Part shown: positions 33,655 through 43,455 of the stretch, in pieces
Layout of the letters: every line of letters begins with the position of its first letter
Position numbering within the stretch: position 1 is the first letter of the stretch
Assembly (NCBI GenBank): GCA_016234685.1
Contig: JACRAT010000030.1
Coordinates: 62,001 to 126,000 of the forward strand
DNA: 64,000 nt
Reading direction: 5' to 3'
Source of the DNA: Nitrosomonadales bacterium
GTDB taxonomy: Bacteria; Pseudomonadota; Gammaproteobacteria; Burkholderiales; Gallionellaceae
The notes under the pieces: generated by a model
Told to the model about the DNA's origin: nothing
Databases searched by the model: none
The model's input: the letters and a program-made list of their open reading frames with translations, nothing else
Made by a program: the position numbers and the translations under genes

Positions 33655-34998
33655 ATGAATCAACCGCACAAAAGAATCTCGCTCACCCCGCTGGAAAGGC
33701 TGCTCTCCGCCTTCACCAAGATCCACGCGGGCGAAGGCATCAGCGTCAGCTACTTCTTCGCCAACGCTTTTCTGCTGCTGTTCGTCTATTACCTGCTGAA
33801 GCCGGTACGCGACGCACTGGTGCTGACCGAGGGCGGCGCAGAATTGCGCAGCTACGCGCTCGCCATCCAAGCCATCCTGCTGATGGCGGCCATTCCGCTG
33901 TATAGCTACCTGTTCCACGGGATGCAACGCCTGACGCTGCTGCGTTCCATCATCCTGTTCTTCTCGGCCAATCTGGTGGTGTTCTTTGCGCTGGGCATGG
34001 CGCACATCAACGTTGGGGTCGCCTTCTTCATCTGGCTGGGCATCATCAGCGTGACGCTGGTGGCCGAGTTCTGGGCCTTCTCCGCCGATGTCTTTAACGT
34101 CGCAGCGGGCCACCGCTTGTTCGCCCTGATCGCGGCAGGCTCTTCGCTGGGATCACTGCTCGGATCACAAGTCTCGAAGATGCTGTTCTCCCACATCGGC
34201 GCTTACGGCCTTATGCTGGTCGCCGCCGTCTGTCTCGCCCTCACAGCCCTGCTGTGCGGCCACGCAGAGCGCACCGTACCGGAAAGGTCGCGCTGTCAGC
34301 CGGAAGACGCCAGCCACACGGCGAAACGCGCCAGCCTGCTCGAAGGTTTTTCCATCGTACTGAACGACCGCTACCTGCTGCTGGTCGGCGTCTTCGTACT
34401 GCTACTCAACTGCATCAACAGCACCGGCGAATTCATCCTCGCCAAGATCATCGTCGCACAGGCCGAAGCCGCCATCTCCGCCAACCCGGCCCTCATCAAG
34501 AGCGAGATCATCGGCACGACCTACGGCAACTATTATTTCTGGGTCAACCTGCTCACCGTGCTCGCCCAGTTCCTGCTGGTGCGCCGCATGTGGCAACTGG
34601 TCGGCATCCCCGGCGCACTGCTCACCGCCCCCATCATCGCCATCGCGGGCTATGGGCTGATCTCCTTCATGCCCACCTTCACGCTGGTCTATCTCTACAA
34701 GATACTGGAGAACAGCACCGATTATTCCATTCAAAGCACCACCCGCCACGCACTGTTCCTGCCAGTCAGCCATTCGAAGAAATTTCAGGGCAAGACTTGC
34801 ATCGACACGCTCATCTGGCGCTTGGGAGATCTGATTCAAGCACTGGTGGTCTACGTCGGCCTCAACGTCTTCGGCTTCGGCATCACCCACTTTGCTGTCG
34901 TCAACTTCGTCCTCTCCATCGCTTGGCTGCTGGCGGTCATCGCCATCGGCGTGCTGTACAAGAGAACCACCAAACTACCCGCCAAACTCGTCGAGTAA
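33655..34998 (+). CDS. ATP/ADP-translocase-like carrier, copy 2
   Basis: This 447-residue relative of the preceding gene shows FFANAFLLLFVYYLLKPVRD, FSADVFNVAAGHRLFALIAA and ATRHALFLPV-like TTRHALFLPVSHSKKFQGKT, ending in LLAVIAIGVLYKRTTKL. Sequence identity to copy 1 is low to the eye, but the KP...DAL and KxFxGKTxIDTLxWR motifs of the family are shared, so it looks like an old duplication or a heteromeric pair. The start codon follows 23 bases of spacer, so both are likely one operon. Confidence 0.8.
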   Translation: MNQPHKRISLTPLERLLSAFTKIHAGEGISVSYFFANAFLLLFVYYLLKPVRDALVLTEGGAELRSYALAIQAILLMAAIPLYSYLFHGMQRLTLLRSIILFFSANLVVFFALGMAHINVGVAFFIWLGIISVTLVAEFWAFSADVFNVAAGHRLFALIAAGSSLGSLLGSQVSKMLFSHIGAYGLMLVAAVCLALTALLCGHAERTVPERSRCQPEDASHTAKRASLLEGFSIVLNDRYLLLVGVFVLLLNCINSTGEFILAKIIVAQAEAAISANPALIKSEIIGTTYGNYYFWVNLLTVLAQFLLVRRMWQLVGIPGALLTAPIIAIAGYGLISFMPTFTLVYLYKILENSTDYSIQSTTRHALFLPVSHSKKFQGKTCIDTLIWRLGDLIQALVVYVGLNVFGFGITHFAVVNFVLSIAWLLAVIAIGVLYKRTTKLPAKLVE

Positions 34999-35099
34999 CA
35001 CCGCCCTGACCCTGCGATTTCGGGACTCGGCTGAACAACGCGATGCGCGAATGGGTGAAGACCCACACGGCCTAGTGATGCTCACGGGATGACACCCGC

Positions 35100-37238
35100 T
35101 CAGCGACCTTCCGCGCGCCGCCGCAAAGTGCGGCGCAGCCACCAGCCGCCGCCCAGCAAGCCCGCCCCGATCAGCCACAACGGCCACAGCACCGGCTGAT
35201 TCCACTGCCCGCGCAACCGCTCGCGCTGCGCCGCGTCGATACGCAGATACTTCAGGTTGTTGTGCGCCATCTTGTTCGGCTTGCTGTTGTGCAGCCAGCT
35301 ATGGCGCAGCACATAGTCCTTGGGATGAAAGCCCCACAGCCAAGGCGAATCGCGGCGCAGGATCTCCAGCATCTGGTCGATCAGCGCCTGACGGGCCGCG
35401 CCGTTGGGCATGTTCTTCACCTGCTCGAACAAGTGATCGTATTCCGGGTTGCTGTAGTTCGCCGCATTCTCGCCGCTGAATTTCACCTTGCCCTGCGGGC
35501 CGTGCAGCAGGAACAGGAAATTCTCCGGGTCGGGGTAGTCAGCGTTCCAGCCGTAATAGAACATCTGCGTATCACCGCGCCGCACCTTGTCCTGAAAGCG
35601 GTTGTAGTCGGTGCTACGCACCACCAACTGGATGTGCAGCTTGTCGAACTGCTTGCGCAGCCAGTCCAGCCGCGACTTGTTGCCCACGCCGCTGGCCGTG
35701 GTGTCGAGATAGATCACCAGCGGCTGGCCGCTCTTGGCATCCAGCCCGTTCGGATAGCCCGCCTCGGCCAACAGGCGGCGCGCCTCCTCGATGGACTTGC
35801 GCTTCGGCTCGCCGTTCGCCCAGTCGTACACATAGTGATTGGTGCCCGCCTCGCCCTCGCGGTGGCCAAAGATGCCCGGCGGGATCGGCGACTGCGCCGC
35901 GATACCGCGCCCGTTGGCGAAGATCGAGATGAATTCCTCATAGTCCACCGCGATGGCGATGGCACGGCGCAGCTTGCGGGCTGAATCCGAACTCCCGCCC
36001 ACCACCGGATCGAGCCAGTTGAAACCCATGTAAGTCGTCGAGGTCGCCACCGAGGTGGAAAGCACGATGCCCTGCGCCGCCATCTCATCCGTCACATTGG
36101 CCTCGCCACCCACGCTCACCGCCACCGCCTGATCGAAGCTGTCCGAACTGATGCCGGAAGCGTCGTACCAGCCTTGCAGAAATTTGTTCCAATAGGGGAT
36201 GGTTTCCTTTTCCAGCGAGAACACCACCTTGTCGATCAGCGGCAGCGGACGGCCCGCATCGGCCAGCAGACCCGCCTCTCGGTCGCCCGCCTCGCCCTCG
36301 GCGGGATAAAACTCGCCGGAGAAATTGGGGTTGCGGCTCAGCACCATGCGCCGATTCGGATCATTCTCCGACAGGTAGTACGGCCCGCTGCCGATCGGCC
36401 ACCAATCCAGCGTCAGATTGCGCTCACGCATCCCCGGCTGAGCGTAGAAACGCTCCACCTCCCAAGGCATGGGCGCGAAGAACGGCATCGCCAGCCAGTA
36501 GGCGAACTGCGGATACTTGCCGATCACCTTGATGCGATAGGTCTGCGCATCCACCACCTCCACCCCTGGCAAGGGATATTGGTTCAGGTCGAACCAGCCA
36601 TCGGCCTGCTGCTTGCGCGCCTGCCGCAAGGTGGCGGCATACTCCTTCAGGCCGACGATATATTCCGCCATCAGCCCGAAGATGGGCGAATGCAGGTCGG
36701 GATGCGCCAGCCGCTTGATCTGGTAGGCATAGTCCGCCGCCGTCACCGCCCGCATCCCCGTCTCGGCAAAATCGCCCAAGCCGTGGATGTCGCGCAGCCC
36801 GTCCGCCGTCATCCCCAGATAACGCGGCTGCCCCGCCGCATCGCGCGCCAAAGCTGGATGTGGCTGATAACGCAAGTCCGCCCGCAACCGCACCTCGTAC
36901 ACGCTGAACGCCACTCGGGCGACAGGCGCATCGTCCGGCAGCGCACGCCCAGCCGCATCCAGATAACGCACCGACGGCATCGCCCCCGCCGCTTGCGGGA
37001 TCAACTCGTAAGGGCGCTTCAGATAGTGATATTGCAACGGTGGCTGATATATCTGCGACAGGAACTCGTACTCGTTCTCGCTATAGGCCTGTACCGGATC
37101 GAGATGCTTGGGCCGCTCGGTGAACGCCGAATAATAGATCGCCTGCCCCGCATCGCCGGAAGGATAAGGATCGTTCCACGAGCCGCCATCACAGGCGGCA
37201 AGCAACAACACAAGCGGAAGGAGAGGGAGCCATTTCAT
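35100..37238 (-). CDS. Extracellular solute-binding protein (SBP_bac_5) with C-terminal anchor
   Basis: A 712-residue oligopeptide-type binding protein. The signal ends in LLAAC-D; Asp after the Cys is the classic signal for retention in the inner membrane. SBP_bac_5 motifs include FTERPKHLDPVQAYSENEYE, WPIGSGPYYLSENDPNRRM, LRRAIAIAVDYEEFISIFAN and YYGWNADYPDPENFLFLLHG. The C-terminus is unusual: a membrane helix (PVLWPLWLIGAGLLGGGWWL) followed by basic residues, so the protein would be held at both ends. No ABC permease or ATPase gene adjoins it. It may feed a distant permease or act as a sensor. Confidence 0.85.
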   Translation of the reverse strand: MKWLPLLPLVLLLAACDGGSWNDPYPSGDAGQAIYYSAFTERPKHLDPVQAYSENEYEFLSQIYQPPLQYHYLKRPYELIPQAAGAMPSVRYLDAAGRALPDDAPVARVAFSVYEVRLRADLRYQPHPALARDAAGQPRYLGMTADGLRDIHGLGDFAETGMRAVTAADYAYQIKRLAHPDLHSPIFGLMAEYIVGLKEYAATLRQARKQQADGWFDLNQYPLPGVEVVDAQTYRIKVIGKYPQFAYWLAMPFFAPMPWEVERFYAQPGMRERNLTLDWWPIGSGPYYLSENDPNRRMVLSRNPNFSGEFYPAEGEAGDREAGLLADAGRPLPLIDKVVFSLEKETIPYWNKFLQGWYDASGISSDSFDQAVAVSVGGEANVTDEMAAQGIVLSTSVATSTTYMGFNWLDPVVGGSSDSARKLRRAIAIAVDYEEFISIFANGRGIAAQSPIPPGIFGHREGEAGTNHYVYDWANGEPKRKSIEEARRLLAEAGYPNGLDAKSGQPLVIYLDTTASGVGNKSRLDWLRKQFDKLHIQLVVRSTDYNRFQDKVRRGDTQMFYYGWNADYPDPENFLFLLHGPQGKVKFSGENAANYSNPEYDHLFEQVKNMPNGAARQALIDQMLEILRRDSPWLWGFHPKDYVLRHSWLHNSKPNKMAHNNLKYLRIDAAQRERLRGQWNQPVLWPLWLIGAGLLGGGWWLRRTLRRRAEGR

Positions 37239-37418
37239 GGCGCAGGAGTTTAACGGAATGAGGCGCGGGATGGGGCGACTCCGTGTGCGGGCGGATGGCC
37301 TCTCTGCGCCCTATCCCTGACCGCTTCCGAAATACGCCGCCCCTCATGCTGTGGATGTAACGTTGCGCTCACTCCGCAAGGCGGCCAAACTGCGGCCGGT
37401 CAACGCTCCCTCATCACA

Positions 37419-40400
37419 TCACGGCGTATCCCAAGTCAGAATCAGCTCGCGCCCGTTCACACCTACACTGGGGTAGTTGCTCAGCGGACTTCTCGACGAC
37501 TCCCAGAGTATCTTGCCGATGCCGTATCCCAACACGCTGCCCGCCACGGTATCGGATACCCAGTGATTGCGGCTGCCGACGCGCGCGAGATTGGTCAGGC
37601 TGGCCACTCCATACAGCCATGGCTCGTCGTAAGCGACAGCAAACGGCGTCAGCGTCGCCCATACGATCATGGCGTGCCCCGAGGGGAAGCCATCGGTACG
37701 AGCATTGGCAGAGCCAGCGAACGGATGGAAGCTGGCACTGCCCTGCCCCGCCATCGGTCGGGCACGTCCGACCACATATTTGCTGCCTAGGCTCAGCGCC
37801 AGCGCAGTACCACCCGCCTCGATAGCCGTGTAGCCCGTGCGGGAAAGCAGCGGATCGTCGGTACTCAGCGCCGCCACGACCGCTCCGGCCCCCGCAACCA
37901 GCGGAACCAAAGTATTACCCACTCGATTGACGGCTTTCACCCCGGCATTTTGCCCATTGCGCTGGACGATGCGGTCTGCCGGCTTGTCCAGCAGGCTGCT
38001 CGCCAGCACGATGCCGCCGCCGATCGCCGCACTCGTAAGCCAGTCGATATCCATAGCCTGATGGAAACCATTCATCAGGTCGTCCTTCACCCGATAAACC
38101 GGCTTGATGACGGGTTCAGCTGTTCTAGCCAGCAGCGAGGGCTTGCCACGAATCGGCCTCTTGCTATCCATCATATCCAGCGGATTACTCTGCCGCGCAT
38201 CCGACACCAGATAGTTCACCTTCACCGCACTAGCAAGCCCCGCTTCGGACATGCTGCCATCCAGATAGCGCTTCAGTCGCTCCAGATCGGCAAAGTCATA
38301 CTCGACCACCGGCTCTGGCTCGACCTGAACCAGTGAGCTGCGATCCAGGAAAGTCACGCGGATAGCTTTGGTCTCTTGCGGCGCATTGAGCAGGGCGGTA
38401 CGCACCGCTCGCCCCACAGCCAGACTGACCGGATGCATGTGCTCGTTGGACAAACGCAGAAGCAAGCGCGCATCGGCATCCACCGAAATGTCGATGTCGC
38501 GGAATTGCTGGCGATACAACGCCTCCTTCAGTCGCCACTGATAAGGCTGATCGTCTGCCTTCCACTCGTTGAGCGGCACTTGCGGCGCAACGCGGGTATA
38601 GGCCTCGATGCCCTTGGGCGGCGGCGTCCACGCTTCGCGATGGTCAGCCGGGATCAGCATATCGTTGGACAGCGGCGCAGGTTTATATTGCAGGGTGCGT
38701 TCGTCGCGCGTCTTGGTCAGGTTATACAACTCGACGTCACGCCAAAGCTTGGCGCCGCCGTCGCGGATCAGCGGTTGCCAGATGAAACCGAGATCGGAAC
38801 TTGCCATGCGTGTAGACAGTGCTTCGAAAGGGATGCTGAACCGGATCCACTTATCGAACGAGCCTTCGCCGAACTGGGCCGCCGCCACATTGGTCTTGGT
38901 CAGACCTGCCGCCATGATGGCGCCATTATCGAAATAACGGGACAGTTCCAGCGTCACGCCCTTGTCCTTGGCGAGATAACGCCCGGCGCTCACCTTGGCC
39001 TGGATGTTGTTCCACCCGGTATCCCAATACAGCGTAGCGTGTCCGGTCACGGTCTTGTAATTGAGCAAACCGAGATCCTGTTTGAAGTCGCGCTGCTGCA
39101 CTGCGTTCACATCCACGCCCAGCGCCACCGAACTTTCAAACGGACGATACAGCCACTCGCCGCCGACCCCGGCGTACATTTCCTCCAGGAAGCCGCCGTA
39201 CAAGCTGTAGAAATTGTTCTCGCCCAGCTTGCCGGTATGCGTCATCTGCAAATTCGGCATGGTGAATCTAGAGCTGGTCTTGTATTCGCGCACCTGTGTG
39301 CGGACACGGGGAAGTCCGGTGCCAAAACCACGGAAGTTGTACTTGTTGTAGTTATCCAGCACACCGGCCTGCACCCCGCCCTGCACCCAGGTATTGGAAC
39401 CCAGATTGAGCTTGGCCTGATCCTTGACCACGAATTGATACAGCGCAAAAGTGTCGGGACCGCCCAAGCTGTAGTTCAGCCCGCCACCCAGATTATTCTC
39501 GAAGGCGGGGCGATCGTTCCGATACAGCACGCTGGCGTTTTTTTCCGAAGCCGCCGCGCTGGTCATCACCGGATTCTGCTGCTCACTGGGCGGCAACACT
39601 TGGGTTTGCTGCTTGACCCAAGCATCGCGATCCACCTGATGCTCGGCAGTATCCAGACCGTGATCACGATAGGCCACAGTAAAGCGCTCTACATCGGCCG
39701 GGGCGTCGCGGTGCAGCACCGCGATCGCGCGATCCAGCCGCTGCCGCCAGTAACCGGCATCAGCATCATCCACCGTCACACGCAATTCACCGCTGCTCTG
39801 TTCGATGCGATTGACCGGCCAATCGGTCTGCTTCGTAAATTCTGCACTGGTAGCAGCCCAGTCCGGCGCACGCTGCGGACGCGTCCCCGCCACCGGCACG
39901 CTAGGCGGATTACTCACCTTGGGCATGTAGGTCTTGTTCAGTGGCGACTGCAAGGTCAGCCCCAGCATGGCCGTATTGCCGCGCTCCACCCCGAGACTGA
40001 TGCCAAACCCATCAGTCAGCTTGTAAACCGCACCAAAGTTGAAAGGCGACGATTGCTTCAACACCGTACCGAACGGCTCATTCTGATAGTTGTTGCCATC
40101 GTATTCCAGCTTGAGCACCAGCGGCGACCAAGGTGTCTGGTACTGCACCCCACCGAACAGCGAGGTCGATCCGCGAAAATAGTTGCTGATCGAGAACTGT
40201 CCGGTCTGCCCATTGAAGCCGCGCCGAGTGTTCATGGTCTGGCTCAGATAGCCGAGCGGATTTTTCAGGTCACCCCGGTTACCCACGTAGCCCCAGCCCA
40301 ACCCCAGACTCCAGTCAAAATCCCCGGTGCGCTTGCTAGCCACCAGATATTCGCCGGAGAAGAGGCCTGTCCCCACCAAGTCGCGCCACCCCAGCGCCAG

Positions 40401-41501
40401 TTGCGGCAGATAGGCAGATTCGCTCAACAAGCGAAACTTCACGTCGATACTTTTATCCTTGTAAGACTGAGCGCCCGAGAACGCTGCCGCCCCGTAAAGT
40501 CGATTGCTGAGGGTGCTATAGCGGAAGCCCGTTTCCATCCAGTCGAACGGCTGCAAGAATACGTTCATATTGGTGTAGGGAGCCGTGCGGCTGATATTGA
40601 CCGTCAGTTCGCCCGCTTCCCGCATCCGCGCCGACGGCGTCTGCATCAATCCGACTCCGCCCCAGTCGCTGGAAGTCAAACCCATGCCACGCGGATCGCC
40701 CGAGGCCAAGATTGACTCGCCCGTTGCGACCGGATTGACTGGCGTCGCCCCCATCACATCGGGCGCTGGCCCCTGCGTCGCCAAAAATTCAGCCAAGTGA
40801 TCGGACAGCGACTCCGGCCAATCTTCCTTGCGACTTGGCGCCCAAATCCACGCCCCTGGCGCTGGCTCTCCCTGCGGCGTCAGATTCCAGATGGCCACGC
40901 CGAAACGCTGTACCCTGCCATCGGGCTGCACGACCCACACCCAGTCAGCTTGCGACAACGTCTCCGGCGCGCAGGCATTCACATAATCCATCAGTCGGCG
41001 ATAGGCCTCATGGGATACCTGACAAGGCTGGGCTGCCGCCCCCAACACCGTCACCGTAGCCGGACGCTGCGGCACCACCACACTGTGTCCAGACAACAAT
41101 TCAGGATCTCGATTGGGATTGACTTGCAACCAACGCACATCGTGCATCGCGATCGGCACCCGTCCCGTCGCAGATCGCCCGGCGATCCAGTTGCGCAAAT
41201 ACTGCCGCAACTGCGGATTGATCCGATCATCGCCCTGCAACAGGTCTAGGTCGCGCAGCAAACCGGCACGCAATGCTTCTTGTCCCGGCACTTCACCCGG
41301 CACGCGCCAACTCAAGCCCAATAAGTAGTCATTTTCAGCACTAGGGTGCGCCAGCAGCCAGTCGCTCAACCTAGCGGGCACAGCATCCTGAGCCTGCACG
41401 GGTACGGAAATCGAAATCAGCAACACCAGCAGTGACATCACCGGTTTGTTGGCAACTGCAACACCAAGCCGGGTACGGCATTTCTTCAACGGATTATTCA
41501 T
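37419..41501 (-). CDS. YjbG/GfcC-YjbH/GfcD-PAP2 fusion protein
   Basis: A 1360-residue protein from the ATG at 41501, 2 bases after the yjbF-like stop. A signal peptide ends in VPVQAQ. Residues about 30-240 resemble the GfcC/YjbG capsule-export domain (LSDWLLAHPSAENDYLLGLS). Residues about 260-1090 are YjbH-like, probably an outer-membrane beta-barrel (GLTSSDWGGVGLMQTPSARM at its start and repeated aromatic strands). Residues about 1150-1350 are a PAP2 phosphatase domain with KYVVGRARP, FPSGHAM and ARVGSRNHWVSD, the three catalytic motifs. In E. coli YjbG and YjbH are separate and PAP2 is not attached. The likely task is polysaccharide export coupled to removal of a lipid-linked phosphate, by inference. 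Confidence 0.8.
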   Translation of the reverse strand: MNNPLKKCRTRLGVAVANKPVMSLLVLLISISVPVQAQDAVPARLSDWLLAHPSAENDYLLGLSWRVPGEVPGQEALRAGLLRDLDLLQGDDRINPQLRQYLRNWIAGRSATGRVPIAMHDVRWLQVNPNRDPELLSGHSVVVPQRPATVTVLGAAAQPCQVSHEAYRRLMDYVNACAPETLSQADWVWVVQPDGRVQRFGVAIWNLTPQGEPAPGAWIWAPSRKEDWPESLSDHLAEFLATQGPAPDVMGATPVNPVATGESILASGDPRGMGLTSSDWGGVGLMQTPSARMREAGELTVNISRTAPYTNMNVFLQPFDWMETGFRYSTLSNRLYGAAAFSGAQSYKDKSIDVKFRLLSESAYLPQLALGWRDLVGTGLFSGEYLVASKRTGDFDWSLGLGWGYVGNRGDLKNPLGYLSQTMNTRRGFNGQTGQFSISNYFRGSTSLFGGVQYQTPWSPLVLKLEYDGNNYQNEPFGTVLKQSSPFNFGAVYKLTDGFGISLGVERGNTAMLGLTLQSPLNKTYMPKVSNPPSVPVAGTRPQRAPDWAATSAEFTKQTDWPVNRIEQSSGELRVTVDDADAGYWRQRLDRAIAVLHRDAPADVERFTVAYRDHGLDTAEHQVDRDAWVKQQTQVLPPSEQQNPVMTSAAASEKNASVLYRNDRPAFENNLGGGLNYSLGGPDTFALYQFVVKDQAKLNLGSNTWVQGGVQAGVLDNYNKYNFRGFGTGLPRVRTQVREYKTSSRFTMPNLQMTHTGKLGENNFYSLYGGFLEEMYAGVGGEWLYRPFESSVALGVDVNAVQQRDFKQDLGLLNYKTVTGHATLYWDTGWNNIQAKVSAGRYLAKDKGVTLELSRYFDNGAIMAAGLTKTNVAAAQFGEGSFDKWIRFSIPFEALSTRMASSDLGFIWQPLIRDGGAKLWRDVELYNLTKTRDERTLQYKPAPLSNDMLIPADHREAWTPPPKGIEAYTRVAPQVPLNEWKADDQPYQWRLKEALYRQQFRDIDISVDADARLLLRLSNEHMHPVSLAVGRAVRTALLNAPQETKAIRVTFLDRSSLVQVEPEPVVEYDFADLERLKRYLDGSMSEAGLASAVKVNYLVSDARQSNPLDMMDSKRPIRGKPSLLARTAEPVIKPVYRVKDDLMNGFHQAMDIDWLTSAAIGGGIVLASSLLDKPADRIVQRNGQNAGVKAVNRVGNTLVPLVAGAGAVVAALSTDDPLLSRTGYTAIEAGGTALALSLGSKYVVGRARPMAGQGSASFHPFAGSANARTDGFPSGHAMIVWATLTPFAVAYDEPWLYGVASLTNLARVGSRNHWVSDTVAGSVLGYGIGKILWESSRSPLSNYPSVGVNGRELILTWDTP

Positions 41502-41503
41502 GT

Positions 41504-42169
41504 TTACTTGAATGAAGGCGTGGCAGCCCAACGCTGCCAACTTAAACACAACTTGACGGACAGGCACTGCTCGCCATACACCACATTTTCCCGCTCACCG
41601 CCCAGATCCACGGCATAGCGCGCAGGCGGCAAGACTCCGCTGTCCATCGTTTCTTCGAACCAGACCAGCGATTTTGGCTCCACACCCACCAGCGCACTAT
41701 CGCCGGGGGGGGCGATGCGCTGCAAACTCATCGCATCACGCACACCGATCGAATAACCGGGCATCACATCACGCACCCGCAGCCAATGCAAAGGCGCGAC
41801 AGCACGAGCCGCCTCGCGCCAGGACGGCGCATCCGGCTGCACAACCCGCCGCCACTCCGAGGTGAACCCGAACACGCCCGCTACGCGACCATCGCGAAGA
41901 CGCAGCGTCGCCCGATCAGTGCTGTACCATCCCTCAACCAGCCCGCCTGACTCATTCTCAATCTCGCCCCGCGCCAGAATCACCACTCGACCATCAATAA
42001 CCATCCGTAGATAACTGAAATTGGGGTCGCTCACCGTAGGCTCTTCTAATCGAACGATATCAACCAGATTCTTTACGCTTTTAAATAGGGGATCGGACTT
42101 GCTTGAGCAGGCCCCAAGCCCCGCCACCAGCACCAGCACCAGCAACGACAATCGATAAATTGGATTCAT
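41504..42169 (-). CDS. YjbF/GfcB family lipoprotein
   Basis: This 221-residue lipoprotein starts MNPIYRLSLLVLVLVAGLG and has lipobox LGAC-S, so it should reach the outer membrane. The mature part has the YjbF-family core (FSYLRMVIDGRVVILARGEI, ESGGLVEGWYSTDRATLRLR, GVFGFTSEWRRV). YjbF and its paralogue GfcB belong to group 4 capsule or colanic-acid-like export loci. The longer frame from 42217 is not preferred because the lipobox needs the start at 42169. It is the gene immediately upstream of the YjbG-YjbH-PAP2 gene. Confidence 0.85.
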   Translation of the reverse strand: MNPIYRLSLLVLVLVAGLGACSSKSDPLFKSVKNLVDIVRLEEPTVSDPNFSYLRMVIDGRVVILARGEIENESGGLVEGWYSTDRATLRLRDGRVAGVFGFTSEWRRVVQPDAPSWREAARAVAPLHWLRVRDVMPGYSIGVRDAMSLQRIAPPGDSALVGVEPKSLVWFEETMDSGVLPPARYAVDLGGERENVVYGEQCLSVKLCLSWQRWAATPSFK

Positions 42170-42541
42170 GACAGATACACCAAGCCTGAGCCGAAGATAC
42201 GGCTGGAACAATAACAACAGACATCGCTTTGCCCGCCACTCATAATGCGAAACACACCCGCATTACACTGGCACGACCATCCCCCGAGGCGCCCCCAGAC
42301 AGACTTGACACACCGATGCAGACTTATGCAGAACAACATATCTGCTCTGCATTTTCCCTGAAAATTCAGGCGCAGGCATACTAACATCACCACAATTAAA
42401 CACCAACAACCCAGCCACCCGCCTCGCCAGATTCTCCCCCTCACTAACTTTGGGCCGGTAGCCTTTTCGATTACAATGCCGTCAGTCCCAGCTCCCCGCA
42501 ACAGCCCCTCTTAACAACGCTCCCGTTTGAAAGTAGACCTG
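42170..42541. promoter_or_regulatory. Divergent intergenic region between yjbF-like and methyltransferase genes
   Basis: This 372-base, AT-rich stretch has no gene. A TTGGGC (42450-42455) and TACAAT (42472-42477) pair with a 16-base spacer may drive the plus-strand methyltransferase gene. A TTGACA hexamer at 42305-42310 lacks a well-spaced -10. I see no clear promoter for the yjbF-like operon. Confidence 0.35.
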
Positions 42542-43192
42542 ATGTTTGATTACAACCGCTTGATGAAGCTCCCCATCATTTTATTCACCCTGTATTTCCT
42601 AGTCCGCGAAACAGAGCAACTACACCAGTTCATGCAGTACAACCCACCGCTGCTCTCGCCCGACTATCTCGTCAGCCTGAGTGCTCGTATCTCGTTGATC
42701 CTGTTTCTGCTGCTACTCGTTGCCATGCAGGCTTTCCGGGAAAACCCCGTCAACAAAGCGCCTGGTTTACAGCCCCGCATCACCGCCGTACTCGGCCTCA
42801 CCTTTAGTCTGTTGCTACTGCTGCTCGACCGTGCCGCGCCCCTAGCTTGGCTGAACTCTCTCTCGGCGCTACTACTCCTAGTCGGCAACTATTTGTGTAT
42901 TGTCACCTTGCTGCATCTAGGGCGATCCATCAGCATCATGGCTGAGGCGCGCCGACTCGTCACCAGCGGCCCCTATGCGCTGATACGACACCCACTCTAC
43001 TTCTCGGAGGAGGTCGCCGTGATCGGCATCTTTCTGCAATTCCGGTCGTGGGAGGCTGCGGTCATCCTCATTATCCACTTCGCCCTCCAAGTCCAGCGTA
43101 TGCGCAACGAAGAGCAAGTGCTACTCGCGACCTTCCCCGAATATCGCGATTACATGAACAAAACCAGCAGATTGATTCCCGGCGTCTGGTAA
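42542..43192 (+). CDS. Isoprenylcysteine carboxyl methyltransferase (ICMT)-family protein
   Basis: A membrane protein of 216 residues from the ATG at 42542 (the frame opens at a TTG at 42527). It has about five helices and the ICMT/PEMT signature: RRLVTSGPYALIRHPLYFSE for S-adenosylmethionine binding, and EEQVLLATFPEYRDYMNKTS near the C-terminus. The substrate in bacteria is unknown; relatives methylate lipids or small isoprenoids. It sits inside the exopolysaccharide locus, between the yjbE-like and yjbF-like genes and on the opposite strand, so a link to lipid-linked sugar export is possible but not shown. Confidence 0.85.
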   Translation: MFDYNRLMKLPIILFTLYFLVRETEQLHQFMQYNPPLLSPDYLVSLSARISLILFLLLLVAMQAFRENPVNKAPGLQPRITAVLGLTFSLLLLLLDRAAPLAWLNSLSALLLLVGNYLCIVTLLHLGRSISIMAEARRLVTSGPYALIRHPLYFSEEVAVIGIFLQFRSWEAAVILIIHFALQVQRMRNEEQVLLATFPEYRDYMNKTSRLIPGVW

Positions 43193-43371
43193 GAGAGGCG
43201 AACCACCTATCACCGTTCAGCTTCCTAAGAACCACAGTTACAACGCACACTGCGTCGTCATACATTGCTGTGCCATGGGCATAGGCGGGACGAGCGGGCA
43301 AGGTATCTGGGGGGATCTCCCCTGCTCAAGCCAGCAAACCGAGGTCGCCAACTTTTTCTAGAAGAGAAAAC

Positions 43372-43400
43372 ACAAAGCCCCCAACTAGTGGGGGCTTTGT
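43372..43400 (-). terminator. Intrinsic terminator after the yjbE-like gene
   Basis: ACAAAGCCCCC and GGGGGCTTTGT form an 11-bp hairpin around AACTAGT. It lies 56 bases downstream of the yjbE-like stop, and a T-rich stretch follows on the minus strand. It may be bidirectional and also end the methyltransferase transcript. Confidence 0.8.
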
Positions 43401-43455
43401 CGATTCGGCCCCTACATAGAGAAGCCGAGGAAGAGTCACTCTCCGAACCAAATGG

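Noticed and set aside
38376-40715. A 779-codon open frame antisense to the YjbH-like gene
   Set aside because: It is the reverse complement of a conserved barrel gene, with no domain, ribosome-binding site or codon pattern of its own; high GC makes long antisense frames common.
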